Assembly (NCBI GenBank): GCA_036365515.1 | Contig: CM070874.1 | Coordinates: forward strand, 26,785,862 to 26,849,861 | DNA: 64,000 nt | Reading direction: 5' to 3' | Source: Torymus aiolomorphi | Taxonomy: Eukaryota; Arthropoda; Insecta; Hymenoptera; Torymidae | Shown: piece by piece, positions 1 through 11,036 of the stretch | Numbering within the stretch: the stretch's first letter is position 1 | Layout of the letters: each line of letters begins with the position of its first letter | Translations under genes and position numbers: made by a program | Notes under the pieces: generated by a model | What the model saw: the letters and a program-made list of their open reading frames with translations, nothing else | What the model was told of the DNA's origin: nothing | Database searches by the model: none

Positions 1-817
1 ATGTATTTGAATAATAAATCATTATGTGTTATAAAAATATAGAATATTTGGTTTTTAGATCTATTTGGGTGAGTCAAGAAACAATTGAGAAAAGGCGTAA
101 AGTACTAGAATGCCGTTTTAAATTGACCCGAACTATACAGAATACAAGAAAATATCACTGCTTTATACCCATTGATGATTCAACATTAAAAGCAAAACTT
201 ACTTCGTTTGATAATGATTATAGAATAGTTAAAATAAAATGAATATTACAAAAAAAATTTTACTTAAATTCTTATTTTCAACTTTAATTATCTATAAAGT
301 CTGCATAGGTAATTTAATCAACCTAAAGCCATTACTATCGCTTGCTCGCGTCGCATCGCTAGGGCTGATCGCACGTACTTCTCGCATAGTGTAGACACGG
401 CCTATGATCTTCAAAATATGCAGCCTCAGCACCTTTTTTAGGATAATTATGCCAAACTTATGGTTGATCTTGTAAATAAAACTTTTCCTATATTTCACAA
501 GCTCTAATTTTACCACTTGAAAAATATTTTTTTATAAAAACGGCTATAACTTTGGCTCTAGTGGTCCTAGAAAAATCAGCGACTACGGATTTTAAAGGTC
601 TAGGAACCACCTTTGTATCTATGTTACGTATACGTGTCAAAAATAATTATAAGATGGTAGAATTCATGTCGCTAGAGAGCCATTTTTGATTATTTTAGGT
701 ATCGAAAAATTAGATATTATAATGCTCGACAAAAAATTATTTTTTGACTTTTTCCTATGATAGGAAGAGAGTATAGTTAGATAACATCATATTCTAATGA
801 AAAATACTTTTGTTAAT
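1..817. other. Non-coding flank left of the Penelope-like composite
   Basis: I see no supportable gene here. Open frames at 24-242 (+) and 292-516 (-) are short, have no recognisable domain and lie in AT-rich DNA. The stretch from about 530 looks like the non-coding DNA at 14,049-14,600 on the far side of the composite. The two would have been contiguous before the insertion. Confidence 0.5.
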
Positions 818-830
818 GATTTTTAATTAA
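818..830. repeat. Left 13-bp target-site duplication of the Penelope-like composite
   Basis: The sequence GATTTTTAATTAA occurs here and again at 14036-14048, exactly bordering the composite on both sides. A perfect 13-bp direct repeat at both outer boundaries supports a single insertion of the whole composite. Penelope-like elements make target duplications of variable length. The AT-rich composition leaves some chance of coincidence. Confidence 0.75.
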
Positions 831-863
831 TAATTTTTGTAGTATCCACCCTCCATAGTACAT

Positions 864-1170
864 TGAAAATATTAAGAAACGATGGTGAGGGTCAACCCAG
901 GATGTAAAAAATCACAACTCAAAGTTTCATTCTAAAATCACAACGTTTCGCTAGTCTGCTTTTTCTAGCCTCTTCAGGTGAACATTTATTACACTTCATA
1001 ACAAAAAGTAAAAACAATATAATCGCAACATGGTCATTTTTCGTTGTACAGATATGAAAAATCAAATAAAATTACATACATTACATAACTCGTTAACAGA
1101 TATTTTAAGAGCCGAAGCTCTGTTTCAGAACCTCTATACAGACTACATCGCCGCCGGCGACTATTACACT
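864..1170 (-). repeat. Penelope-like pLTR, inverted copy
   Basis: This is the reverse complement of the blocks at 10721-11033 and 13726-14035, with only scattered differences. The left outer side (831-863) adds about 33 bp that match the start of the full copy, including its ATG region. The inverted piece therefore ran past the pLTR into the next unit, as expected when the template is a tandem array. Confidence 0.85.
943..979 (-). ncRNA. Hammerhead-ribozyme-like core in the inverted pLTR
   Basis: Read on the minus strand, it contains CTGAAGA, a 5-bp stem GCTAG/CTAGC with an A-rich loop, then GAAAC. That is the order of a hammerhead core. Hammerheads are known in Penelope-like pLTRs. The expected cleavage triplet after the short helix III would be GTG instead of NUH, so this copy is probably inactive. 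Confidence 0.4.
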
Positions 1171-1286
1171 GAGTATTAGATATATAACTCTCGATTTCTA
1201 AGAAAACATAAACAAACCAATGCTAGACTACGAATCAAAACACATTATAAATGTATAAACGATGAAAACTGGCGTGCTTATCATAG

Positions 1287-1848
1287 CTATAGTGTAGCAA
1301 GATGATTTTTCTTCCATTTAATATCAAATTTATTCAAAATTCTCTTCAATCTTTTATACTGACTCTTTAAAAATTGCGTGTCTTCCTGTCTGTTAATTGT
1401 ATTATCAATCCAATTTCTATGTAGCATTTCAGATATAAGTCGTTTTTCCCTATTACATTCTCTATCTAATATTAATGTGTTGGCCCAATCAAAATTGTGT
1501 GTAGGATTTTCTTTGATATGTTGTGGAACAGGAAGTAATTTATGGGGGTCTAATTTTAATCTATCTATTACAGATTTTTTGTGCTCATTGATTCTCGTTT
1601 TCAAGCATCTTTTTGTTTCGCCTACATATACGCTATTACATTTCTCACAGTTAAATTTATAGATCACACTAGTCTCATTCCATTTGTCCGTTCTATCTTT
1701 GCCTAACTTAACAATATTATTCATTTTGTGGTTCATCAACGGAACACATCGAATGATGAATTTTTTAAGGACTTTATTACAAGAATAAAAAAATTGTTCA
1801 TGAAAAGGTAGTGCTACAGTTGATATTGGGTTAATTATATTTTGATCA
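1287..1848 (-). pseudogene. Penelope-like C-terminal GIY-YIG endonuclease fragment, inverted
   Basis: This minus-strand open frame encodes the last ~185 residues of the Penelope-like polyprotein. It contains the CEKC zinc pair, the SVYVGET core of the GIY-YIG nuclease and the following R..EH motif. It nearly matches the endonuclease ends at 3150-3704 and 13050-13610. The frame runs on to 1895, but homology stops near 1848, where it meets the direct copy head to head. It lacks the reverse transcriptase, so it is a 5'-truncated inverted fragment of the composite and not a gene of its own. In the element this domain nicks target DNA to prime reverse transcription. Confidence 0.85.
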
Positions 1849-3704
1849 GGGAAATAATAGTTAGCAATATCGAAAAATGTAGTAACACTAAGCAACAGTT
1901 ATCTAAGTATGATAAAGATTTTGGGAAAAAACTTGCAGTCACACATAGATTTTTAGACAATCATAAAGATATATTTTTTACTCGTGCAGATAAAGGTAGT
2001 TTGACAGTTTGTTTGAATATAGATGATTATAAAACAAAAATAAATGTTTTACTTAACGATCGTAAGATTATCAAAAGAAATCCGTTAAAATCATTACAAA
2101 CTAAGGTCCACAAAATTCTATCCCACTTCAATACGAATGGATATTTACAAAAACAGTACCATAACAATAGTCTCACTCAAACAAATACACAGTTACCAAA
2201 AGCATATGGTTTGCCGAAAATCCACAAGGTTGATATACCCTTAGACCCATTATTTCTACAGTCAATAGTCCGATTCACTTTTTAGCAAAGATATTGAATA
2301 TTGGATTAAAAAACTGTATTAAAAAAACCAAAGTCACATATCAACAATAGTCTGAAACTTAAAGAAAAATTAGCAGATCTGACTATCCCATCAGATTGTA
2401 TTTTATTATCGTTAGATGTCAGTTCTCTCTTTACCAATATTCCATACCAACTAGTGATTAACATTCTAGAAAAACGGTTTAAGGATATACATTTTAATTC
2501 AAAAATTCCATTTCAAGAAATAATAGAATCAACAAAATTTTTGTTCGATAATACCTTTTTCATCTTTGATGAAAAAGGTATTATTTACCAGCAATTATTT
2601 GGTACTCCAATGGGATCTCCCATCTCCCCCCTCTTTGCGGATATAGTGATGGATGATTTAGAAACTACTTGCTTAAAATTACTTAATGAACAATCTAATT
2701 GTACACCATTATTTTATTATAGATATGTCGATGATACCATACTGTGCATAACAAACAATCAAGTATAATTAGTTCTTGACACTTTCAATAGTTACAACAA
2801 ATATTTACAATTTACTCACGAAATAGAAATAGATAATAGTATTAATTTTTTAGACTTAACGATTGGTAGAAGGGATAATAACATAGTAACTAACTGGTTC
2901 CAAAAACCTACTTGTTCTGGCCGATTATTGAATTTTAACTCCCACCACACTAAACAACAAAAACGTAATATTATTTCAAACCTTGTGGATAGAGCATTAT
3001 TACTATCTGACCAATCTTTTCACAATAAGAATATTAAGTTAGTAAAAGAAATGCTTATAAAAAATGATTATCCTGACAACTTTATTAATACATGTATTAC
3101 AAGTCGCATACGTAAACATAAATATGGGAATAATAACTCACACAATCAAAATATAATTAACCCAATATCAACTGTAGCACTACCTTTTCATGAACAATTT
3201 TTTTATTCTTGTAATAAAGTCCTTAAAAAATTCAACATTCGATGTGTCCCGTTGATGAACCACAAAATGAATAATATTGTTAAGTTAGGCAAAGATAGAA
3301 CGGACAAATGGAATGAGACTAGTGTGATCTATAAATTTAACTGTGAGAAATGTAATAGCGTATATGTAGGCGAAACAACAAGATGCTTGAAAACGAGAAT
3401 CAATGAGCACAAAAAATCTGTAATAGGTGGATTAAAATTAGACCCGCATAAATTACTTCCTGTTCCACAACATATCAAAGAAAATCATACACACAATTTT
3501 GATTGGGCCAACACATTGATATTAGATAGAGAATGTAATAGGGAAAAACGACTTATATCTGAAATGCTACATATAAATTGGATTGATAACACAATTAACA
3601 GACAGGAAGACACGCAATTTTTAAACAGTCAGTATAAAAGATTGAAGAGAATTTTGAATAAATTTGATATTAAATGGAAGAAAAATCATCTTGCTACACT
3701 ATAG
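1849..3704 (+). pseudogene. Penelope-like reverse transcriptase/endonuclease, 5'-truncated broken copy
   Basis: Reading order: an upstream RT region with RADKGSLTV and YGLPKIHK (about 1862-2240), the RT palm with LSLDVSSLFTN, GTPMGSPIS and YRYVDDT (about 2395-2740), then thumb and GIY-YIG endonuclease (about 2928-3704, with CEKC and YVGET). The palm is interrupted by a TAA at 2766-2768, where the sister copy has CAA. Frame breaks at about 2260-2340 are shared with the sister copy. The 5' quarter of the element is missing; the copy begins at the junction with the inverted piece. The last 258 codons are an undamaged frame. It would have copied element RNA at nicked chromosomal DNA. Confidence 0.87.
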
Positions 3705-3821
3705 CTATGATAAGCACGCCAGTTTTCATCGTTTACACATTTATAATGTGTTTTGATTCGTAGTCAAGCATTGATTTGTTTATGTTTTCTTAGAAATCGA
3801 GAGTTATATATCTAATACTCA

Positions 3822-5088
3822 CAAGGAAAGTACCCGAACTGTCAAATTAAAAAAAAATTCCAAACCCATATTAAAAAGTAGACCTCCATGCGAGATTCAC
3901 GAAACCATTTTTTTTATCGGCTGAGAAGCGCTTTATAAGGGTTAAAATCACCCCTAAAGTTTACCCCCAAGAAACGTTTTTTTGATATATCTCGGCTTCT
4001 ACTTAACTTTTTTTAACGAAACAAAATGGAAAGAGTTTCTTATTAAAAAGTCAAGAAATCCGTGGTAGTATGAACATTAAGGGTTGCATCCCTTATTTTT
4101 TAGAGGGTGAAATTGTGTTTTTTTAAGAATAATTTTGGTTGTGAGAATTCATAAAATAATTAAAAATAGGTCAAAACATTATTTTTGCCAACTACAATAA
4201 ATAACAGTTGGTGTGTTTGGGCATTCTTCGCGAAACAACCCCTTAAGAGGTGGTAAACCACCCCTAACACAAATGAATTAGGTATATTTTTTTGGCAATT
4301 ATTTTTTTCCTTAAAATGGGTTCTTGAAGCCGTTAATCGGAATCCACAGTGAGATCCACAATAAAAATTTGAAAATAGTGAATTCAATATGGCGAAAAAT
4401 TTTTTAGAAATATTTTAAATTCCACGAAAAATAGTATGTAGACCCCCTAGCGGAAATTATTTTATGTAAATAAGTGTATAATAATGTAACAATGTTTTGT
4501 TATGTTATTCTATTATTTATTATTTTTTATCATACACTTGTTTATCGTACGATAAACAAGTGTATGATAATGTAGTTGTTTGTAAAAAAGTGTAAGAAAA
4601 CGTAACAAATTGCACTTTTCTACTGGATTTCGGACGCTTTTACATTTTACCACAGTTTATACCATTTTTTAATAATTTCTTACTTTTCCTTACATTTGTC
4701 TACGTTTTATTACTTTTTAATTTGTACTCTTAATTCAAATTTTATAGGCATTCTTACACTTTCGTACATCTTTTTACATTTTATTATATATTTGTACTTT
4801 TAATTACATCTTTTTACGTTTATATACAAATTTTGATACACATTTTACATCGTATTACATATTTGTACACTTTTTTCAAATAGTTCATAATTATACTTTT
4901 ATAATAATTTATAATTGTACTTTTATTTAAATAAATCTATAAATAAAATATTTTCAAAGATGTAAAGAAAAAATACTAAAACGTAATAAAATGTAAATTA
5001 TTATGTATTAGAAATATAATTAATATATGTTACAAAATGTAAGTTACTGTATAAAAGTTTAAATTTTTACAAATTCTTACAGATTTTT
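3822..5088 (+). repeat. Left long terminal inverted repeat of the DNA transposon
   Basis: About 1,267 bp, matching the reverse complement of 9454-10720 nearly base for base. The inner half is rich in TTTACA/TGTAAA-type words. A small open frame inside (4160-4387, minus strand) has its mirror in the right arm (10157-10384). It is explained by the inverted repeat, so I do not call it a gene. Confidence 0.92.
4527..4570. repeat. Perfect 44-bp palindrome inside the left terminal inverted repeat
   Basis: A perfect inverted repeat centred on CGTACG, flanked by ACTTGTTTAT and its complement. The same palindrome lies in the right arm at 9973-10016. Preservation in both arms may only reflect arm identity, but a subterminal palindrome could be a transposase-binding or hairpin-forming site. 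Confidence 0.9.
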
Positions 5089-7738
5089 CTAACAAATACT
5101 TCCTTATAATTTCATAAAAATAAGCTACACAAGGAAATATTTAGAAAACGTAAGGAATTGAAAGAAAATGTAAGAAACTTTAACAACTTGTTAAATATGC
5201 CCGAAATCCAGTATGGTATGATTTCTTACATGTTTCGACAATTTATTCCATTTTATAAGTATTTTCTTATTTTCTTTCATATTTTATAATTTCAGCTAGG
5301 AGAGATTTTCATGCTGGTTGAAATTATGATAGGTTTTAATAAGAAAAGTTTATTTATGATTTATTAATATAAATTAATATGAACAAAATTTTTAATATAA
5401 TGATAATTATAGCAATTCATGGTTATTGCGCAATATACAAGATTACGTACACTTGCATTGATATGGCTTATCTCCCGATTCCTCCTCTTTTATTCATAAA
5501 TAAGTGAAACATCGGTCAGTCGAAAACAAATATACGTTACTGAACGTTTTTCTACGCTCGTGTTAAATTAATATTCAATGTCAACATTATTTTATGGGTA
5601 TTAATTGAAAATATAAGTGTCTGGAGGTACTTGCATCATATTTTTTAATGGCAAGTAAACATTTTACGAGTACGAAATCCTATTTGAATTGAATGATAAC
5701 AACAATAATAATAGTCGTTGTTTGAGAATGCCGTAATTTATAATGAGGACATGCTGTGGGTGTTTACAATAAAAATTGAGAGCCAAACACTTTTGTAAAT
5801 TAAACTATAATATATTGAAAATAACTATAAAATATACAATGTGTAATATAAAATGTGTGTAAATGTTACAATAAATAGGTTGAGTGTATGACTGTTACAT
5901 AATTGTTTGAGTGTATGAGTGTTAAAATTTGAGTGTATGAGTTTCCTGTGTGAGTGTGGATGAGTTTGCTGAGAAATTTGAGTTATACTGAGAGATTCCC
6001 GTACAGTGAAGGCACTACTTACAGAAATGATCACAGTTAATATTATTGATTAACTTGATCTGAGAGTTACCGAACATCGCATGTGCAGAGTACATTCACA
6101 TTGTACCACTGCTTACGTGTATCAACAAAATGGCTGTGCATGTGTGAGAGGTTACCTGGCTTTGAAGCGATTATATTAATCCGGAAAGCGTGAGAGAAAG
6201 CCGATGATACAGCAGCAGGTGAGTTGCGTCAGATGAGAACAGCCAGCTGAGAATACCAGTGAAGTTTCCTTTGCTGAGAGCAGCCTCCAGAGTACAGCAG
6301 ATGCCGCGTGAGATATTGCCTTGTGGTGCGCTCGAACCATCGAGCGCCGGTGAAAAGATGCCGCTTGAGTATCACCGCCGTGTGAGAAGTTTCTGTGTAA
6401 GAGACACTGCTGCGTGAACCCTGCCGTGCGAGACGACGCCATATGAGATGTTGCCGAGCAGCAGTCCATGTTGAGAAAGCGACAGGCATCACACTTGAAG
6501 GTTTCACTTGAGAATCGCCGAATGTGCACAGTGAGTTTCTCCACGAGGCCGACCATTCCATGGAAACTATTTGAGTAGAATGATTTGAGTAGAGTGAGCG
6601 AGACCACACTTGAGTTTATCCGACTTGAGAGTTTCCGAACGTGCACACTGATATTCTTCGTGGTCGACCGTTGCAGAGAGAGAGAGACCTTGAGTAGTGA
6701 GAATGCCGTGTGACTTGGCCATGCGGCCTCGTGGCGAGCACGCCGTCCAGATGACGAGAGAGTTTGAGATTGAGAGTCGAGTGAGAGCATATCCGTCTTC
6801 TTCCTCGTAAAGATTCACTTCGCTAATCAAAACACAATCTCTCTCACATTTGCATGTGAGAGAGCGAGAGAGACCGAAACAGCGCGAATTTACCTTGTTA
6901 ATCAGTGTAGCGTCCCGGCTGTTCCGCCGAGAGGCCGCGAGGTGCTGCCGCGCCGTGGCAGCGCCGTGAGTCGTACCGAGCTGAGTGTAACCGCGGGAAT
7001 TCAAATTATTGAATTCCCAAACAGTCGTAAGTAACCATATAATTGAAATTTCTTTCTTCTACATAATTATTCAAAATATTTCTAATAGAAGGATATAATA
7101 AATATAATATTGAAAAGTTAAATAAAATGCAGCATTTCTAAATATAAAACTCGTCAAAATATACAATAAATTTTGAACAAGTGGCCGAAGATAAGAAAGT
7201 CAAATTCAGTAAAAATCTATTATAGAATATTTATTGTACCAATTGTAAATATTTTGATAGTGAAACTTTACTCTTAATACATGCATTGAATTATTTTATG
7301 ATAGTAAAAATTATGTTTTGATTTTAATTTTTAGAATTACTGTTAGATTACTGTTATTCTAATATATAAAATATGACATACTGACGATTTAATCAGTTAA
7401 GTTAAGTGTAAAAAAATATTCATACGAGTGAATAGAAGTAGTACTTTATTTATAATAAAAACGTTTAGCAACTATTTAATGCTAATAAAATAGTGTATCT
7501 TGTAGACAAAACATTGACAAACAATAACGAATTCCCATGCACTTACAAAGGAATTTAGTAAAATGTTTTCCTCAAAAGTTTTGGATGTCTCAATACTTTT
7601 TACACTTACTGTACATTCATACTCTTGTACAATCCTATACTATTATGGCTATAAAAAGGCTATAATAACTAAAACTTTTATAGGTTTACACTGCGACTCA
7701 ACGTATCTAAAAGAAGAAAGAAAATATTTTCCATAAAT
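5089..7738. other. Transposon interior upstream of the transposase
   Basis: Up to about 6,050 it is AT-rich DNA with a short run of GAGTGTATGAGTG-like words (5880-5960). From about 6,170 to 7,004 it is distinctly richer in G+C and made of degenerate TGAGA...CCG repeats. For example, the CCGAA(C/T)GTGCACA word occurs twice about 130 bp apart. Overlapping minus-strand frames here (6176-6790, 6567-7004) have no recognisable domain and are probably by-products of base composition. The stretch may hold the transposase promoter and leader, which is inference. Confidence 0.45.
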
Positions 7739-9328
7739 ATGAATTTGGTAAATGCGATGAATGTTTTATTTATTTTAAACAGTATGTTTCAAGATCAAGA
7801 AAAGAAATTACCTGTTAATGACGCTGAAAGAAATGTTGCTAATATAGTGTATAATATTATAATATCAAGTATAAATTATCGTAGTATTTACGAAGAAACG
7901 GAAGAATTTCTATATTATGATGATCCCTACGAACCTTACGATGACATACCTGCAGATGATTTACATGAAGATATCGATGCAGAAGATATGATAACACCCG
8001 AAACTGAAAATCAATGTAGGACCGAATCAGAGAGTATTAATTTTGACTACAAAAAGCAAGCTGTGGAGTATTGGTTAAGTAGTAAAAACAAGTTAAAATT
8101 TGAAACAGTCCAAAATCGATTCAAAAAATTAAAAACAGCACGTCAGCTGTATAGATGGAGAGATCAAGTGGCAATAGGAGGAAGTAGGATCGATAAATTG
8201 AAAAAAATTTAGGAATATTGTTTACAAAAATTTAACGTAGCCAGATCGAATAGAATACCCATTCATGACATTGATGTAAGACGTATGGCAAAAGAAAAAG
8301 CATTAGAGTTAAACTTCAATGAATTTAAAGCTTCTAGACACTGGTTAAATGAATTTAAACGGCGATTTAATATCGTTTCTCGAAAAATAACAAAAATTAT
8401 TACTAACAAATCTATAGATGATTCAGAAGAATGGTCAGCACAAAAACAGGAATTTCGCAATAGGGTAAAAAATGCCATCATAAAATATGATGCAAAACGT
8501 GTTTATAACTCCGACCAAAGTGGTTTTAATTACGAAATACACAGTGGTCGAACCCTCAATCTTAGAGGAGATAAAAGTGTAGAGAGTATAGTGCAATCAG
8601 TGCATTCGACAACTCATTCTTATACTATCAAACCTACTGTATCTGCTGAAGGAAAACTTCTATCACCCTTCTTTTTAGTCATGCAAGAACCAAAGGGAGA
8701 GTTTGAAACTGTAGTCAGAAAAAATTTATTTGCAGCAGAAAATGTTTATGTAATGGCATCGAAATCAGGTAAATTGACTAAAGAACATGTTGAAACTTGG
8801 GCGCAAGATGTATATTTTCCATCAACTACCATAACAAGTACCCTATTGCTTGATTCATGGAGAGGTCACTGCCTAGATATAATTTATAAAGTAAAACCGG
8901 AACATAAAACCTTAACGATTCTACAAATTCCACAAAGAACAACAAGTGAACTTCAACCGCTTGATATTTACGGTTTTCGAATGTGGAAGAACTTCGTTCG
9001 AACGTTGTCGGATATGATATTTCTAACAAATGAGGATCTCAACTTACACGATAGAAATAATATAATCAAAATGCATTTATTAGTACATAATCAATTATCA
9101 ACTCCCAGGTTTCAAAATTTATTTAAATATGCTTGGTACGCCGCCGGTTACATTGATGAAAGGCCAGAAAAAATTGAAGACCCAAAAAAATTTTGCTTCA
9201 ATTCTAATTTTATTACATGCGATATTTGTGGTAAACCAGCGATTATAACATGTTCATGGTGCAAAAAATCGCTATGTTTACAACATTTTTTTCATGAATA
9301 TCATTATTGTAAAACATATAATCCATGA
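7739..9328 (+). pseudogene. pogo/Tigger-like DDE transposase broken by one TAG
   Basis: One continuous frame of about 528 codons is interrupted only by TAG at 8210-8212. An acidic N-terminal part (about residues 45-95) precedes a helix-turn-helix/CENP-B-like region (HWLNEFKRRFNI near 201). The catalytic core shows NSDQSGFN (D259), LLLDSWRGH (D372) and QPLDIYGFRMWK (D409). The last two acids are 37 residues apart, as in DDE_1 enzymes. The C-terminus has a Cys/His cluster (CDIC, CSWC, LC, HYC; about 493-523). It would cut and rejoin the ends of its own element. Known pogo elements duplicate TA, so the TCA duplication here is atypical. Start chosen as the first ATG of the frame; an upstream exon cannot be excluded. 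Confidence 0.8.
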
Positions 9329-9453
9329 TCGTCAGAATAATTAGCTAGCTTGCCGTCTGCTGTTGGCTGACCCGTAGGATTAAAAATTGGTCGTTGTGCT
9401 GCTTAGAAATTGGTAGAATTGTATAAGAATTTGTATTAAAAGATAATAAATTG

Positions 9454-10720
9454 TAAAAATCTGTAAGAATTTGTAAAAATTTAAACTTCTATACAGTAAC
9501 TTACATTTTGTAACATATATTAATTATATTTCTAATACATAATAATTTACATTTTATTACGTTTTAGTATTTTTTCTTTACATCTTTGAAAATATTTTAT
9601 TTATAGCTTTATTTAAATAAAAGTACAATTATAAATTATTATAAAAGTATAATTATGAACTATTTGAAAAAAGTGTACAAATATGTGATACGATGTAAAA
9701 TGTGTATCAAAATTTGTATATAAACGTAAAAAGATGTAATTAAAAGTACAAATATATAATAAAATGTAAAAAGATGTACGAAAGTGTAAGAATGCCTATA
9801 AAATTTGAATTAAAAGTACAAATTAAAAAGTAATAAAACGTAGACAAATGTAAGGAAAAGTAAGAAATTATTAAAAAATGGTATAAACTGTGGTAAAATG
9901 TAAAAGCGTCCGGAATCCAGTAGAAAAGTACAATTTGTTACGTTTTCTTACACTTTTTTACAAACAACTACATTATCATACACTTGTTTATCGTACGATA
10001 AACAAGTGTATGATAAAAAAATAATAAATAATAGAATAACATAACAAAACATTGTTACATTATTATACACTTATTTACATAATATAATTTCCGCTAGGGG
10101 GTCTACATACTATTTTTCGTGGAATTTAAAATATTTCTAAAAAATTTGTCGCCATATTGAATTCACTATTTTCACATTTTTATTGTGGATCTCACTGTGG
10201 ATTCCGATTAACGACTTCAAGAACCCATTTTAAGGAAAAAAATAATTGCAAAAAAAATATATCTAATTCATTTGTGTTAGGGGTGATTTATCACCTCTTA
10301 AGGGGTTGTTTCGCGAAGAATGCCCAAACACACCAACTGTTATTTATTGTAGTTGGTAAAAATAATGTTTTGACCTATTTTTAATTATTTTATGAATTCT
10401 CACAACAAAAATTATTCTTAAAAAAACACAATTTCACCCTCTAAAAAATATGGAATGCAACCCTTGATGTTCATACTACCACGAATTTCTTGGCTTTTTA
10501 ATAAGAAACTCTTTCCATTTTGTTTCGTTAAAAAAAGTTAAGTAGAAGCCGAGATATATCAAAAAAACGTTTCTTGGGGGTAAACTTTAGGGGTGATTTT
10601 AACCCTTATAAAGCGCTTCTCAGCCGATAAAAAAAATGGTTTCGTGAATCTCGCATGGAGGTCTACTTTTTAATATGGGTTTGGAATTTTTTTGATTTTG
10701 CAGTTCTGGTACTTTCCTTG
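9454..10720 (-). repeat. Right long terminal inverted repeat of the DNA transposon
   Basis: Reverse complement of 3822-5088, same length within a base. It ends GGTACTTTCCTTG, followed by the TCA duplication. It begins about 125 bp after the transposase stop codon. Confidence 0.92.
9973..10016. repeat. Perfect 44-bp palindrome inside the right terminal inverted repeat
   Basis: Identical to the palindrome at 4527-4570, centred on CGTACG. Confidence 0.9.
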
Positions 10721-11033
10721 TCAGTGTAATAATCGTCGGCGGCGATGTAGTCTGTATAGAGGTTCTGACACAGAGCTTCGGCTCTTAAAATATCTGTTAA
10801 CGAGTTATGTAATGTATGTAATTTTATTTGATTTTTCATATCTGTACAACGGAAAATGACCATGTTGCGATTATATTGTTTTTACTTTTTGTTATGTAGT
10901 GTAATAAATGTTCACCTGAAGAGGCTAGAAAAAGCAGACTAGCGAAACGTTGTGATTTTAGAATGAAACTTTGAGTTGTGATTTTTTACATCCTGGGTTG
11001 ACCCTCACCATCGTTTCTTAATATTTTTAATGT
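10721..11033 (+). repeat. Penelope-like pLTR between the two direct copies
   Basis: Nearly the same as 13726-14035. Its left edge is where the DNA transposon inserted, so it is separated from its upstream neighbour by 6.9 kb. It ends immediately before the ATG of the longer copy, so it would act as that copy's promoter and leader. Confidence 0.87.
10916..10952 (+). ncRNA. Hammerhead-ribozyme-like core in the middle pLTR
   Basis: CTGAAGA at 10916-10922, a stem GCTAG/CTAGC around a 10-nt loop, then GAAAC at 10944-10948. The downstream GTTGTG gives no good NUH cleavage triplet, and helix I is at best 4 bp. Either this is a decayed or atypical hammerhead, or cleavage needs a dimer. Confidence 0.42.
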
Positions 11034-11036
11034 ACT

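Larger units (their letters stand above)
3822..10720 (+). mobile_element. 6.9-kb DNA transposon with 1.27-kb terminal inverted repeats
   Basis: It begins CAAGGAAAGTACC and ends with the exact reverse complement. TCA occurs on both sides (3819-3821 and 10721-10723). The uninterrupted pLTR junction at about 13,721 reads TACTCAGTGTAA, so removing the element with one TCA restores that site. This is strong evidence for the boundaries and the 3-bp duplication. Inside are long inverted repeats of equal length and a DDE transposase gene broken by one stop. The nested position shows it arrived after the Penelope-like composite. Confidence 0.9.

Noticed and set aside
1378..1662. 94-codon frame antisense to the endonuclease (also 13235-13519)
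   Set aside because: Shadow of the GIY-YIG coding sequence.
4160..4387. 75-codon frame duplicated at 10157-10384
   Set aside because: The duplicate is the other arm of the transposon's inverted repeat. No start context or domain.
6176..7004. Overlapping minus-strand frames of 204 and 145 codons inside the DNA transposon
   Set aside because: G+C-richer degenerate repeats, several overlapping frames open at once and no recognisable domain. More likely promoter or leader sequence.
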